Shown here: positions 1 through 8,973 of the stretch, piece after piece
Layout: every line of letters begins with the position of its first letter
Numbering within the stretch: position 1 is the first letter of the stretch
Source of the DNA: Desulfuromonas sp.
GTDB taxonomy: Bacteria; Desulfobacterota; Desulfuromonadia; Desulfuromonadales; Desulfuromonadaceae
Assembly (NCBI GenBank): GCA_021162745.1
Contig: JAGGYC010000086.1
Span: forward strand, 1-64,000
Direction: 5' to 3'
DNA length: 64,000 nt
The notes under the pieces: model-generated
Database searches by the model: none
What the model was told of the DNA's origin: nothing
Seen by the model: the letters and a program-made list of their open reading frames with translations, nothing else
Position numbers and translations under genes: made by a program

Positions 1-1
1 C

Positions 2-109
2 AACAAAGATGATCGTCTGCCTGAGTTCTTCAAGAGCGATCCGGTACCACCGCACAACGCTGTATGGGATTTCACCGACGACGAGATCGACGAATTCTGG
101 AATTTCTAA
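2..109 (+). CDS. Aldehyde:ferredoxin oxidoreductase, C-terminal end (partial)
   Basis: The window opens inside a gene; only the last 35 codons before TAA at 107-109 are visible. The peptide LPEFFKSDPVPPHN followed by VWDFTDDEIDEFWNF matches the usual C-terminus of tungsten/molybdenum-pterin aldehyde:ferredoxin oxidoreductases, which end with a Pro-Pro-His-Asn stretch and a final acidic helix. These enzymes oxidise aldehydes to carboxylic acids with ferredoxin in the cytoplasm. The neighbouring moaA, which makes the pterin cofactor, fits this reading. The catalytic part lies outside the window, so the exact subfamily cannot be told. Confidence 0.72.
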   Translation, partial: NKDDRLPEFFKSDPVPPHNAVWDFTDDEIDEFWNF

Positions 110-132
110 AGAGAGTTGCTGTTCTCTTCTTG

Positions 133-176
133 CCGGGTGTACTCTCTCTCCTCCTTGGGTACACCCGGATTTTTTT
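133..176 (+). terminator. Rho-independent terminator after the aldehyde oxidoreductase gene
   Basis: Perfect 10-bp stem CCGGGTGTAC (133-142) / GTACACCCGG (159-168), a 16-nt loop, then A and a run of seven T (170-176). It starts 23 nt after the stop codon. Confidence 0.9.
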
Positions 177-297
177 CAGATTCGGTTTTCTGGACGGGAC
201 AATGATTAGGTTGTCCGTAGCGTTGGTGGCTGCTCGGGGTGTGTGTTTAATTCAACCGCTTTCAAGTTGAGACTTTCTTGAAAGGGAGTTTTGGGAT

Positions 298-325
298 GTG
301 TCAATCTGACACGTAACGCTTTTTT
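298..325 (+). promoter_or_regulatory. Short hairpin with T-run in the moaA leader
   Basis: GTGTCA (298-303) and TGACAC (307-312) form a 6-bp stem with a 3-nt loop, followed by six T at 320-325, just upstream of moaA. It could be a weak terminator or attenuator, or a small operator. It does not resemble the long Moco riboswitch. Confidence 0.3.
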
Positions 326-342
326 AAAATGAATGGTTCAGT

Positions 343-1323
343 ATGGTTCAGGCACTTTATGATCGATATCAGCGGCGTATCAATTATTTACGACTTTCTG
401 TAACGGATCGCTGTAATTTTCGCTGTGTCTACTGTATGCCCGCCGAGGGGATCGATAAGTGCTCCCATTTTGACATTTTGAGTTACGAAAAACTTTTGAT
501 GGTCGCTGAAGCGGCATTGGATCTTGGTATAGAAAAAATTCGGCTTACGGGTGGTGAACCCCTGATTCGCAAAGGGATACTTCCCTTTATTGATCGGTTG
601 AACGCTCTGCCCCAGTTGAAACAGCTTGCTGTAACGACTAACGGGTTTAACCTGTTAAAGACAGCCGGACCGCTGAAGGATATTGGTATTGAGCGGTTAA
701 ATATCAGTCTGGACAGCTTACAACCGCAACGATTTAAAAAAATCACCCGATTAGGTTCATTTCAACCGGTGTGGGATGGGATACTTCTTGCTGAATCTTT
801 AGGACTCCCTCTCAAGCTCAACATGGTTGTTATGCGAGGGATTAATGATGATGAAATTCTGGATTTTGCCGCCTTGACATTGAGGTATAACTGGTCGGTT
901 CGATTTATCGAATATATGCCTAATTCAGATGGTAGCCCGCATGAACGAGGGCTTTGTGCAGATGAGATTTACCGACGAATCAATACGATTTATCCGCTAG
1001 AGAAGACCGAAAACCAACAACTTTCCGGCCCTGCAACGAACTATCGTATCAAAGGAGCAAAAGGAACCGTCGGAATTATTTCTGCACTGTCTTGTTCTTT
1101 TTGTTCTTCCTGTAATCGAGTGCGTGTCACTTCAACTGGAGTTATGCGTAACTGCCTATTTTCCCATCAGGAAACAGATTTGCGGCCCTATCTGGATTGT
1201 TCAGATTTTGAGGGGCTTAAAGCTGCAATTGCACAGAATGTCGCTAAAAAGCCCCTTGGGCATAATGTTGAGTGGACTGCTGCCGGCCTGCCTGAATTGC
1301 ATATGTCAAAAGTTGGTGGTTAG
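343..1323 (+). CDS. moaA: GTP 3',8-cyclase MoaA
   Basis: Radical SAM enzyme that, with MoaC, converts GTP to cyclic pyranopterin, the first step of molybdopterin (Mo/W cofactor) synthesis. The N-terminal SAM-binding cluster motif CNFRCVYC is at about residues 24-31. A second, C-terminal 4Fe-4S cluster motif appears as CSFCSSC followed by a third Cys in MRNCLF. The protein ends in Gly-Gly, the conserved MoaA tail that is inserted into the active site. The length of 326 residues is normal. The ATG at 343 has no clear Shine-Dalgarno sequence. The gene follows an aldehyde oxidoreductase that would need the pterin cofactor. Confidence 0.95.
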   Translation: MVQALYDRYQRRINYLRLSVTDRCNFRCVYCMPAEGIDKCSHFDILSYEKLLMVAEAALDLGIEKIRLTGGEPLIRKGILPFIDRLNALPQLKQLAVTTNGFNLLKTAGPLKDIGIERLNISLDSLQPQRFKKITRLGSFQPVWDGILLAESLGLPLKLNMVVMRGINDDEILDFAALTLRYNWSVRFIEYMPNSDGSPHERGLCADEIYRRINTIYPLEKTENQQLSGPATNYRIKGAKGTVGIISALSCSFCSSCNRVRVTSTGVMRNCLFSHQETDLRPYLDCSDFEGLKAAIAQNVAKKPLGHNVEWTAAGLPELHMSKVGG

Positions 1324-1399
1324 TTTCAGCTTTAACCGGGGTTATCGATGGATATATCGAGGGCTATTGCCGAGATGAAAAAGACCCAGCGTTTATTTG

Positions 1400-1795
1400 T
1401 TATGAACCAAAGTTCTTGTTTAAAATTCGTTTCCGATATTCAACGATATCCTTACGCAGGGTAGAAAGCTTGGCCATCTTTTCATCAACCTGGTCGATAT
1501 GATGATCAAGTATTTTGATAAGCTCGGGAATTAAAGCCTCTGTTTCTTTTGCGTTTCCGTAAGTTTTATACAGCTGTTGCATCTCTTTGATCGTCAGGCC
1601 GATCTCTTTGAGCTTGAGGATAAATTTAATCCTGCGTACCATATATGGCGTATAGCCACGGTTTGAGCGATCTTGTCGATCGACGGATTTAATGATTCCC
1701 GCTTCTTCCCAGTAGCGCAACGTTCTTGTTGTGATCTGCAATTCTCTGCATAGTTCGCCTATGCTGGCAATCTCTTCTCTTTCTTGACCTTCCAT
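1400..1795 (-). CDS. MerR-family transcriptional regulator, possibly of the LiuR type
   Basis: Small DNA-binding regulator. The N-terminal winged helix-turn-helix reads IGELCRELQITTRTLRYWEEAGII, then a wing with RGYTPYMVRRI, then a coiled-coil dimerisation helix to the C-terminus. No cysteine pair for metal binding is seen, so a metal sensor is unlikely. I place the start at ATG 1795, which has AAGGA upstream; an in-frame ATG at 1813 would add six residues. The gene is convergent with moaA and lies upstream of the acyl-CoA cluster. MerR regulators of the LiuR type control branched-chain and fatty acyl-CoA catabolism in proteobacteria. The palindrome at 1920 and related sites at 2092 and 7721 make this the likely local regulator, but that is inference. 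Confidence 0.8.
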   Translation of the reverse strand: MEGQEREEIASIGELCRELQITTRTLRYWEEAGIIKSVDRQDRSNRGYTPYMVRRIKFILKLKEIGLTIKEMQQLYKTYGNAKETEALIPELIKILDHHIDQVDEKMAKLSTLRKDIVEYRKRILNKNFGS

Positions 1796-1919
1796 TTTTT
1801 CTTTGTCCTTCATCTTCTGTTGTCAGATGTTCAAAAAGTATAATGCCCAACGCATAGTGCAATCGGCCGGGGGGGGAGTCCGTCTGACTGGGTGGCAGGG
1901 TGTGCCAAAATACAATTTC

Positions 1920-1933
1920 TTACGTTAACGTAA
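1920..1933. promoter_or_regulatory. 14-bp palindrome, probable MerR-type operator
   Basis: TTACGTTAACGTAA is a perfect palindrome about 125 bp upstream of the MerR gene start. It shares the ACGTAA half-site with the operators at 2092 and 7721. Autoregulation of the MerR gene from here is plausible. Confidence 0.55.
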
Positions 1934-2091
1934 AAAAAAGTAAAAATCAATAAAATCCACTACAGGACGAGGCTTGTCTTAAGGTAACACTGTTATGTAT
2001 ATGGTGGCCCCGAATAGTCGGTCTTTCTGTTAAAAAGATGCGTTTTAGTTTTTGTTGCTGTCAAAAAAATATAAAAGTGTTATTTTTTCAA

Positions 2092-2120
2092 TTGACATGT
2101 ACGTAAAGGGCATATATCCA
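2092..2120 (+). promoter_or_regulatory. Promoter with overlapping operator upstream of the DUF6125-icmF genes
   Basis: TTGACATGTACGTAAA (2092-2107) is identical to the sequence at 7721 upstream of the thiolase. TTGACA is a consensus -35 box, and the 3' half (ACGTAAA) matches the half-site of the palindrome at 1920. The -10 is weak (TATATC at 2113 or TATCCA at 2115). An AT-rich stretch precedes it. The overlap of -35 box and operator would suit repression. Confidence 0.55.
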
Positions 2121-2253
2121 TAGTGGGTGCCAAGGGTGATTTGTTTGGAATTTCGAGTGGGCAGTAAGCTGGAAGAAAGGCAACAGCGTCTGGCTGTGCT
2201 GGTTCAGGTTTCGTTGCAATCGAAGGGATTGTTTTTTTCAGGGGAGGTTTGTT

Positions 2254-2799
2254 GTGTCCAATGTGAAACGGGTAGGGAGTGAAGGAGTCAGTCTGCTCTA
2301 TGAGTTGAGCAAGGAAGAGCTGGTCAAGATTATTGTCGATGACGCCAAAAACTGGCTGGCCCATGACGGGCTCTGGTTTCAGGCCATTGAGCGCTGCTAC
2401 GGCATGGATGCGGCGGTGGATGCCGACATTGAGGCATGGCGTTACTTTACCGTGATCGAGGCCAAGCGGATCATGGCGCGGTTGGAGATGGAGCCGGGAG
2501 GGGGGATCCCTGCTCTGGTGGAATGTCTCAAGCATCGCTTCTACGCCCGCTTGAATTTGCAGGAATCTATCGAACAGACCGACACACGAGTCGTGTTCAG
2601 GATGCTTGATTGTCGTGTGCAGTCGGCAAGAAAACGGAAGGGATTGGCGGACCACCCCTGTAAATCGGTCGGGGTCGTTGAATATGGAGAGTTCGCGAAA
2701 GCCATCGATCCGCGTATCTCGACCCGCTGTATCGCCTGTCCGCCCGATCCGCACCCCGAGGAGTTCTGGTGCGCTTGGGAATTTACCCTGCAGGACTAG
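2254..2799 (+). CDS. DUF6125-type hypothetical protein
   Basis: A 181-residue soluble protein that I recognise as the DUF6125 type, common beside acyl-CoA genes in deltaproteobacteria. The function is unknown to me. The N-terminal half carries DAKNWLAHDGLWFQAIE and EAWRYFTVIEAKRIM. The C-terminal half has DCRVQSARKRKG, PCKSVG and the Cys-rich RCIACPPDPHPEEFWC, which could bind a metal or an Fe-S cluster. The start is GTG 2254 with a strong GGGGAGG (2241-2247) six bases upstream. It is the first gene downstream of the promoter/operator at 2092 and precedes icmF on the same strand with a gap of about 210 bp. Confidence 0.75.
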   Translation: MSNVKRVGSEGVSLLYELSKEELVKIIVDDAKNWLAHDGLWFQAIERCYGMDAAVDADIEAWRYFTVIEAKRIMARLEMEPGGGIPALVECLKHRFYARLNLQESIEQTDTRVVFRMLDCRVQSARKRKGLADHPCKSVGVVEYGEFAKAIDPRISTRCIACPPDPHPEEFWCAWEFTLQD

Positions 2800-3008
2800 C
2801 CCTGATTTCTTACAAAGATCGTCGCGAGAAGTCAGGTAGTGACCTGGATGCAAGGCATGCGCGGAAAAACATTCGCAGGCATACTTTCAGTCTGTCGAAG
2901 AACGTTTTTCAAGTGTAACGCAGCAGACATGGTGTTTCCGGGCTTCGAAGCAGATTTTTTGTGAGAAATCCGGGCTTAGTTGAATGCATTGAGATAGAGG
3001 AGAGAGTC

Positions 3009-6000
3009 ATGCACCAGAGAATTGAGCCATGCAAGACGACGGATAAACTGCCGACGCATAAATTGCGTTTTGTGACCGCGACCAGCCTGTTTGACGGTCA
3101 CGATGTTTCAATCAATATCGTGCGTAGGATTTTGCAGGCTTCGGGAGTGGAGGTGGTCCATCTTGGCCATAATCGATCGGTGGACGAAATTGTCACCGCT
3201 GCTATCCAGGAAGACGCACACGGTATCAATATCAGCAGTTATCAGGGTGGGCATGTCGAATTCTTCAAGTACACCATGGATATGTTGCGCGAGCGGGATG
3301 CCGGGCATATCAAGGTGTTTGGCGGTGGCGGCGGGGTCATTATCCCAGAGGAGATTGCAGAGATCGAAAGCTACGGCGTGACCAAGATCTTTTCGCCGGA
3401 AGACGGGCGGCGTATGGGATTGCAGGGGATGATTGATTTCATGCTGCAGCAGTGTAATGTCAGTCTGGAGCGGGATCCGGAAGAGGAGCTGCAGAAGCTT
3501 CAGCACCAGGACGTCCGGTCGATCAACACGATTATCTCGTTGGCCGAAGACTCGGTCCATACCGGTAGTGAGGCGGGCTATGCCAAACTGCGCGAGCGGG
3601 TCAAGGGGATGGTCAAACCGGTTCCGGTGGTCGGGTTGACCGGAACCGGCGGGGCCGGCAAGAGTTCCTTGTGTGATGAATTGGTGTTGCGATTTTTGCG
3701 TGATTTTCCGGATAAGAGTGTGGCTATTCTGGCCGTTGATCCGTCCCGCCAGCGAACCGGTGGCGCCCTTCTCGGCGACCGGATCCGGATGAATTCGATC
3801 GCCGGAAAACGGGTCTACATGCGTTCCCTGGCGACCCGGGATTCCCATTCTGAACTGTCGCTGGCCATCAGCGATGCCCTTGATGTGGTCCGCGCTTCCG
3901 GGTTCGACCTGGTGATTGTTGAGACTTCGGGGATCGGTCAGGGGGATGCGTCGGTGGTGCCGATCTGCGATCTCTCCCTCTACGTGATGACCTCCGAGTT
4001 CGGGGCTCCCACCCAGTTGGAGAAGATCGACATGCTCGATTTCGCCGATCTGATCGCCATCAACAAGTTTGAACGCAAGGGGGCAGAGGATGCCCTGCGC
4101 AATGTCAAGAAGCAGTATCGGCGTAACCGCAACCTGTTCGAGTCGCCTGACGAGCAGATTCCGGTCTACGGCACCATCGCTTCGCAGTTCAATGACCCGG
4201 GCGTTTCGGTGCTCTATCTGGCCTTGCTGGCCGGGCTCAATGAGAAAAAGAACCTTGACTGGCAGTCGAAGTTGAAGGTTGAAGACGGCGACAGTCTGAG
4301 CAAAACGGTCATTTCATCCGATCGAATACATTATCTGGGCGAGATTGTCCAGGCCGTACGCAGCTATCGAAAGAAGGTGGTCTCTCAGGGCGCGGTGGCT
4401 TCTACTCTTTATCAGTTGCAGGCGACTATGGATCAACTGGAGGGTGGATCTGCGGCGGCCATCGAGGTGGCCGGGCTGATTGAAAAGAGCACCTCCGAGC
4501 TCCATACCGAGTCGCGGCAGCTGATCGGTTGCTGGGATGAATTGAAACAGGCCTACAGCCAGGATGTGCTGGTGACCAAGGTGCGTGACAAGGAGATTCG
4601 CACCGAACTGTTCAGTACCAGCCTGTCCGGCACCAGAATCCCCAGGGTCTGCCTGCCGCACTATTCCGATCACGGCGACCTGTTGCGCTGGTTGATGCTG
4701 GAGAACCTGCCCGGCTTCTTCCCCTATACGGCAGGGGTGTTTCCGTTCAAGCGGGCCGAAGAGGATCCCAAGCGTCAGTTTGCCGGTGAGGGCAGCCCGG
4801 AACGGACCAACAAGCGTTTCCACTACCTGTGCCAGGATGATGGTGCCAAGCGGTTGTCGACCGCATTCGACAGCGTCACCTTGTACGGGGCCGATCCCGA
4901 CTATCCGCCCGATATCTACGGTAAGGTTGGGGAAAGTGGGGTGTCGATCTGCACTGTCGAGGATATGGCCAAGCTGTTCGATGGTTTCGATTTGTGCGCG
5001 CCGTCCACCAGCGTGTCGATGACCATTAACGGTCCGGCACCGGCCATGCTGGCGATGTTCTTCAACGTCGCCATCACGCAGCAGGTCGAGCAGTTCGAGA
5101 AGCAGTACGGACACAGTCCAGATGTTGACGAATATCAGAAAATCAGGGAGCAGACGCTGCGGGATGTTCGGGGGACGGTCCAGGCAGACATCCTCAAGGA
5201 GGATCAGGGGCAGAATACCTGTCTGTTCTCCATTGATTTTGCTCTGAAGATGATGGGTGATATGCAGCAGTACTTTATTGAGCAGCAGGTGCGCAACTAT
5301 TACTCGGTTTCGATCAGCGGTTATCATATAGCCGAAGCCGGAGCCAACCCGATTACCCAGTTGGCGTTGACCTTGGCGAATGGTTTCACCTATGTCGAGT
5401 ATTACCTGTCGCGCGGCATGTGCATCGACGATTTCGCGCCGAATCTGTCCTTCTTCTTCAGCAACGGGCTGGATCCCGAGTACTCGGTAATCGGCCGGGT
5501 GGCCCGGCGGATATGGGCGGTGGCGATGCGTGACATGTATGGAGCCAACGAGCGCAGCCAGAAGTTGAAGTATCATATCCAGACTTCGGGTCGCTCGCTG
5601 CATGCTCAGGAGATGGCTTTCAATGATATCCGTACCACCCTGCAGGCATTGATCGCTGTCTACGATAATTGTAACTCGCTGCATACCAATGCCTACGACG
5701 AGGCGGTTACCACCCCGACCGAGGAATCGGTGCGACGGGCGATGGCGATCCAGATGATCATTTCCAAGGAATTTGGCCAGGCCAAGAACGAGAACCCGGT
5801 TCAGGGTTCATTCATTATTGAGGAGTTGACCGACCTGGTGGAAGAAGCGGTGATGCTGGAGTTTGAAAATCTGGATCATCGTGGCGGTGTTCTGGGGGCG
5901 ATGGAGACCCAGTATCAGCGCAGCAAGATCCAGGACGAATCGATGCTCTACGAGCATAAGAAGCATAATGGCGAACTGCCGATCGTCGGCGTCAACACCT

Positions 6001-6275
6001 TCCGCAGTCCCAGAGCCGATGAAGAGGGCTATGAAATTCCCGGCGAGTTGGCCAGGGCCACCCCGGAGGAGAAGGAACAGCAGATCGTCAACCTGCGGGC
6101 GTTTCAGGAGAAGCACGAGGTGTCGGCTGCGCAGGCGCTTGAGCGTCTTAAGGAGGTTGCGGTTACGGACGGCAACATCTTTGCCGAATTAATGGAGACC
6201 GTGAAGTACGCGTCACTCGGCCAGATTACCCAAGCCCTGTTCGAAGTCGGTGGTCGTTACCGGAGAAATATGTAG
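3009..6275 (+). CDS. icmF: Fused isobutyryl-CoA mutase IcmF
   Basis: Adenosylcobalamin enzyme interconverting isobutyryl-CoA and n-butyryl-CoA, with its G-protein chaperone built in. Domains from the ATG at 3009: B12-binding domain at about 15-150 with the FDGHD motif (His31 as cobalt ligand); MeaB-like GTPase at about 200-430 with P-loop GTGGAGKSS (212-220) and NKFERKG; mutase (beta/alpha)8 domain at about 540-1085. The order B12-GTPase-mutase separates IcmF from methylmalonyl-CoA mutase, and the active-site stretch reads TAGVFPFKR rather than the Tyr/Arg pattern of methylmalonyl-CoA mutase. ATG 3009 is chosen because GAGGAGAG (2997-3004) precedes it; a GTG at 2961 is also in frame. The 1088-residue length is normal. 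It feeds butyryl-CoA to the downstream beta-oxidation genes. Confidence 0.93.
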   Translation: MHQRIEPCKTTDKLPTHKLRFVTATSLFDGHDVSINIVRRILQASGVEVVHLGHNRSVDEIVTAAIQEDAHGINISSYQGGHVEFFKYTMDMLRERDAGHIKVFGGGGGVIIPEEIAEIESYGVTKIFSPEDGRRMGLQGMIDFMLQQCNVSLERDPEEELQKLQHQDVRSINTIISLAEDSVHTGSEAGYAKLRERVKGMVKPVPVVGLTGTGGAGKSSLCDELVLRFLRDFPDKSVAILAVDPSRQRTGGALLGDRIRMNSIAGKRVYMRSLATRDSHSELSLAISDALDVVRASGFDLVIVETSGIGQGDASVVPICDLSLYVMTSEFGAPTQLEKIDMLDFADLIAINKFERKGAEDALRNVKKQYRRNRNLFESPDEQIPVYGTIASQFNDPGVSVLYLALLAGLNEKKNLDWQSKLKVEDGDSLSKTVISSDRIHYLGEIVQAVRSYRKKVVSQGAVASTLYQLQATMDQLEGGSAAAIEVAGLIEKSTSELHTESRQLIGCWDELKQAYSQDVLVTKVRDKEIRTELFSTSLSGTRIPRVCLPHYSDHGDLLRWLMLENLPGFFPYTAGVFPFKRAEEDPKRQFAGEGSPERTNKRFHYLCQDDGAKRLSTAFDSVTLYGADPDYPPDIYGKVGESGVSICTVEDMAKLFDGFDLCAPSTSVSMTINGPAPAMLAMFFNVAITQQVEQFEKQYGHSPDVDEYQKIREQTLRDVRGTVQADILKEDQGQNTCLFSIDFALKMMGDMQQYFIEQQVRNYYSVSISGYHIAEAGANPITQLALTLANGFTYVEYYLSRGMCIDDFAPNLSFFFSNGLDPEYSVIGRVARRIWAVAMRDMYGANERSQKLKYHIQTSGRSLHAQEMAFNDIRTTLQALIAVYDNCNSLHTNAYDEAVTTPTEESVRRAMAIQMIISKEFGQAKNENPVQGSFIIEELTDLVEEAVMLEFENLDHRGGVLGAMETQYQRSKIQDESMLYEHKKHNGELPIVGVNTFRSPRADEEGYEIPGELARATPEEKEQQIVNLRAFQEKHEVSAAQALERLKEVAVTDGNIFAELMETVKYASLGQITQALFEVGGRYRRNM

Positions 6276-6323
6276 CTTGGATCTCTTGGGCAGGTTGATT
6301 GTCCTGTGAATGAAATGACTGTG

Positions 6324-6401
6324 GCCCTGTTTGGAGCCGACTTGGTTCCGACAGGGCGAGAGGCGTTGGCTAAGATCGTTTTCTACGATCTGTGGCCAAC
6401 G
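6324..6401. promoter_or_regulatory. Two consecutive hairpins between icmF and the peptidase gene
   Basis: Hairpin 1 pairs GCCCTGT (6324-6330) with ACAGGGC near 6350-6356, with an inner GGAGCC/GGTTCC pairing. Hairpin 2 pairs CGTTGGC (6364-6370) with GCCAACG (6395-6401) and AGATCGT (6373-6379) with ACGATCT (6385-6391). No T-run follows, so mRNA processing or translational control is more likely than termination. Confidence 0.5.
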
Positions 6402-6427
6402 ATATAATGGATGGCGAGGAAATGACC

Positions 6428-7594
6428 ATGATTGCACTCAATGAAATACGGCAACGGATTGCCGCTATGCAGGGAATGTTGGTGGAAAAGGGGCTTGACG
6501 GGGCACTGTTTATTTTTCCGATTGATGTCTACTATTTTACCGGTACCCGGCAGAATGGCACCCTGTGGGTGCCGACGAGCGGAGAGCCGCTGCTGCTGGT
6601 GCGCAAGAGCCTGGAGCGGGCGAGGCAGGACAGTCCGCTGCCCGATATTCGCCCCTTTCCCGCCAGCAGGGAGTTTGCGGCGGTGTTGCCGGAAGGTGCC
6701 GGTAAAATCGGCATGACCTTTGATGTGGCGCCAGCGCAGCAGCTGAATTTCTATAACAAACTGCTGCCGGGACGGGAGCTGGTCGATATCTCTGCCCTGA
6801 ATCGTGAGCTGCGTTCGGTGAAGTCGGCATATGAGATTGAACAGCTTAAGCGCAGCGGGACCGAGTTGAGCTCGATTTTTACCCAGGTGCCGCAGTTTTT
6901 GCAGGCAGGGATGCGAGAACTTGATCTGGCCGCCGAGTTTGAGTACCGTTTGCGCAAGACGGGTAATGAGGGCTATGTCCGCATGCGGGCGTTCAATCAG
7001 GAGCTGTCTCTGGGGCTGGCCGTTTCGACGGGCGGAGCGAGCTATGGATTTTTCGACGGCGCGGTCACCGGTCGGGGACTGTCCAGTGCTTCCCCTCAGG
7101 GGGCGTCGTTGGCTGTGATCCAACGGGATACGCCGGTGTTTATTGATTACACCGGGGTGTTCAACGGTTATATCACCGACATGACCCGCATCTATGTGCT
7201 CGGTGATCTCGATGCGGAGTTGAAGCACGCCTTTGAGGTTTCTCTGTCGATTCAAGAGTATCTGCAACAGGAATTGAAGCCGGGGGCGATTTGCGATGAG
7301 CTGTTTCTGGCCTCGGTTGAGATGGCCAAACAGGCCGGTTTAGAAAGCTGTTACATGGGTATGCCTGGCGAGCAGGCACGCTTTGTCGGGCACGGTGTGG
7401 GGTTGGAGCTGGATGAAATGCCGGTGATTGCGCAAGGATTCAAGGTGCCGCTCAAAGCAGGTAACAGTATCGCCATAGAACCGAAATTTGTCATTCCAGG
7501 CAAGGGGGTTATCGGGATCGAAAACACCTTTGTCGTGACCGCCGCCGGTGGTCTGAGGATTACCGATATCCCGGACGCCGTTACCTATCTCTAG
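6428..7594 (+). CDS. M24-family metallopeptidase (Xaa-Pro aminopeptidase-like)
   Basis: Cytoplasmic 'pita-bread' metallopeptidase, about 388 residues. The N-terminal creatinase-like domain begins MIALNEIRQRIAAMQGML. The catalytic domain keeps all five metal ligands of the family: Asp in FIDYTG, Asp in ITDMTRIY, His in VGHGVGLELDE, Glu in IEPKF and Glu in IGIENTF. Family members remove N-terminal residues next to proline. The ATG at 6428 has GAGGA (6416-6420) seven bases upstream; ATG 6422 and GTG 6392 are in-frame alternatives. Its place inside a fatty-acid cluster is odd; a link to acyl-CoA metabolism is not evident from the sequence. Confidence 0.88.
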   Translation: MIALNEIRQRIAAMQGMLVEKGLDGALFIFPIDVYYFTGTRQNGTLWVPTSGEPLLLVRKSLERARQDSPLPDIRPFPASREFAAVLPEGAGKIGMTFDVAPAQQLNFYNKLLPGRELVDISALNRELRSVKSAYEIEQLKRSGTELSSIFTQVPQFLQAGMRELDLAAEFEYRLRKTGNEGYVRMRAFNQELSLGLAVSTGGASYGFFDGAVTGRGLSSASPQGASLAVIQRDTPVFIDYTGVFNGYITDMTRIYVLGDLDAELKHAFEVSLSIQEYLQQELKPGAICDELFLASVEMAKQAGLESCYMGMPGEQARFVGHGVGLELDEMPVIAQGFKVPLKAGNSIAIEPKFVIPGKGVIGIENTFVVTAAGGLRITDIPDAVTYL

Positions 7595-7615
7595 CCCGTC
7601 ACACAAGCAATCCTG

Positions 7616-7643
7616 ACCGTCGCGGTTTTTTTTGCGCGGCGGT
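7616..7643 (+). terminator. GC-rich hairpin after the peptidase gene
   Basis: ACCGTCGCG (7616-7624) pairs with CGCGGCGGT (7635-7643), with a T-rich loop. The 3' T-run is poor, so termination is possible but not certain. It separates the peptidase from the thiolase promoter. Confidence 0.45.
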
Positions 7644-7720
7644 TCTTGTCTGATCTTCATTTGAAAACCAAACAGATAGATGTCGCTGCTTGTCATAATA
7701 AAATACCGTTTCTTTTTTCA

Positions 7721-7749
7721 TTGACATGTACGTAAACGACATTTACCAT
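7721..7749 (+). promoter_or_regulatory. Promoter with overlapping MerR-type operator upstream of the thiolase operon
   Basis: TTGACA (7721-7726), 17-bp spacer, TACCAT (7744-7749) makes a good sigma70-type promoter. TTGACATGTACGTAAA (7721-7736) is identical to the site at 2092, and both are preceded by a TTTTTTCA stretch. The operator therefore covers the -35 box and the start of the spacer. Confidence 0.65.
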
Positions 7750-7778
7750 TATTGCAACACATTCAGGAGGCATTTGTT

Positions 7779-8960
7779 ATGAGTTCAGATGTTTATGTCG
7801 TTGAAGTAAAAAGAACACCGTTCGGCTCGTTGGGCGGTACGCTGGCGGATGTGCCGGCGCCAGCGCTGGGTACTGTAGTGATCAAGGGGCTGCTGGAGGC
7901 TGCTGCGGTTACTCCGGAGCAGGTTGATGAAGTCGTTATCGGCCAAGTGTTGTCCGCCGGCTGTGGTCAGGCACCGGCGCGGCAGGCAATGAGAGGGGCG
8001 GGGATTCCGGATCACGTGCCTGCCCTGACCATCAACAAGGTCTGCGGCAGCGGGCTGAAGTCGGTGATGCTGGCGGCTGACTCAATCCGGCTCGGTGAGT
8101 CCGGCCTGGTTGTCGCGGGGGGGATGGAGAATATGTCGCAGGCCCCCTACATTCTGCAGAAAGCCCGCAGTGGTTACCGGATGGGCAACGGCGAATTGGT
8201 CGATCTGATGGTCTATGACGGGCTGACCGATCCGTACACTGGTCGCCATATGGGAGTGATCGGAGAGGCCAGCGCAGAGCGCAATGGGTTGAATCGCGAT
8301 GAGCAGGATGGGTTTGCTGCCCGATCCTATCGGCTGGCCCAGTCCGCGATCCAATCCGGCGTTTTTAAAGATGAAATCGTCCCGGTGGTCAAAACGGTCA
8401 GGAAAACCGAGGTTGAGGTGGTCGATGACGAGGAGCCGTTCAAGGTGAATTTCGATAAGCTCACCGCCTTGCGGTCGGTGTTTAAAAAAGAGGGCACCAT
8501 CACAGCCGGCAATGCATCTTCCATTAATGATGGGGCGGCTATGCTGCTGCTGGCCGGTGACGAGGCGCTCAAGCGTTACAACCTGACCCCTAAAGCCCGC
8601 ATCGTGGCGCAGGCCACGGAAAGCCGGCACCCGGATGAGTTTCCGGAGGCCCCCATCGGCGCTATTGCCAAGGTTTGCCGGCGGGCCGGACTGTCCATCG
8701 ACGATATTGATCTATTTGAGATCAACGAGGCATTTGCCTCGGTTCCCCTGTTGGCGATCAAGGCGCACGATATCCCGCTGGACAAGGTCAATGTCAACGG
8801 TGGCGCCTGTGCCATCGGTCATCCGATCGGTGCCAGTGGCGCCAGGTTGGCGGCAACGGTCATTAATGAATTAAACCGTCGTCAGCAGCGTTATGGTCTG
8901 GCCACCCTGTGTATCGGTGGTGGCGAGGCGGTGGCCGTTATTTTTGAACGTATTGCATAA
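7779..8960 (+). CDS. thlA: Acetyl-CoA acetyltransferase (thiolase)
   Basis: Thiolase that cleaves acetoacetyl-CoA with CoA to two acetyl-CoA, or condenses them in reverse. The length of 393 residues is typical. The nucleophilic Cys is in [12 protein letters not shown] (about residue 88). The NEAF motif and the C-terminal [16 protein letters not shown], holding the second Cys and the His, complete the active site. The ATG at 7779 follows CAGGAGG (7764-7770) at eight bases. It is the first gene after the promoter at 7721 and is followed 13 bp later by the hydroxyacyl-CoA dehydrogenase gene, so it is the last step of butyrate oxidation in this cluster. Confidence 0.93.
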   Translation: MSSDVYVVEVKRTPFGSLGGTLADVPAPALGTVVIKGLLEAAAVTPEQVDEVVIGQVLSAGCGQAPARQAMRGAGIPDHVPALTINKVCGSGLKSVMLAADSIRLGESGLVVAGGMENMSQAPYILQKARSGYRMGNGELVDLMVYDGLTDPYTGRHMGVIGEASAERNGLNRDEQDGFAARSYRLAQSAIQSGVFKDEIVPVVKTVRKTEVEVVDDEEPFKVNFDKLTALRSVFKKEGTITAGNASSINDGAAMLLLAGDEALKRYNLTPKARIVAQATESRHPDEFPEAPIGAIAKVCRRAGLSIDDIDLFEINEAFASVPLLAIKAHDIPLDKVNVNGGACAIGHPIGASGARLAATVINELNRRQQRYGLATLCIGGGEAVAVIFERIA

Positions 8961-8973
8961 GGAGGAGCAGGTC

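Larger units (their letters stand above)
1796..2253. other. Intergenic region between the MerR gene and the DUF6125 gene
   Basis: About 460 bp without a gene. It holds the palindrome at 1920-1933 and the promoter/operator at 2092-2120, and is AT-rich from 1910 to 2090. I see no further gene or RNA in it. Confidence 0.6.

Noticed and set aside
2080-2853. Minus-strand open frame (257 codons) opposite the DUF6125 gene
   Set aside because: The plus strand has a strong ribosome-binding site and a family match; the antisense frame has neither.
2961-3008. GTG start for icmF at 2961
   Set aside because: The GAGGAGAG at 2997-3004 clearly serves the ATG at 3009; the 16 extra residues have no family counterpart.
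4314-5684. Long minus-strand open frame (456 codons) opposite icmF
   Set aside because: It is the antisense of a well-conserved mutase domain; it has no ribosome-binding site and a composition typical of a shadow frame in GC-rich DNA.
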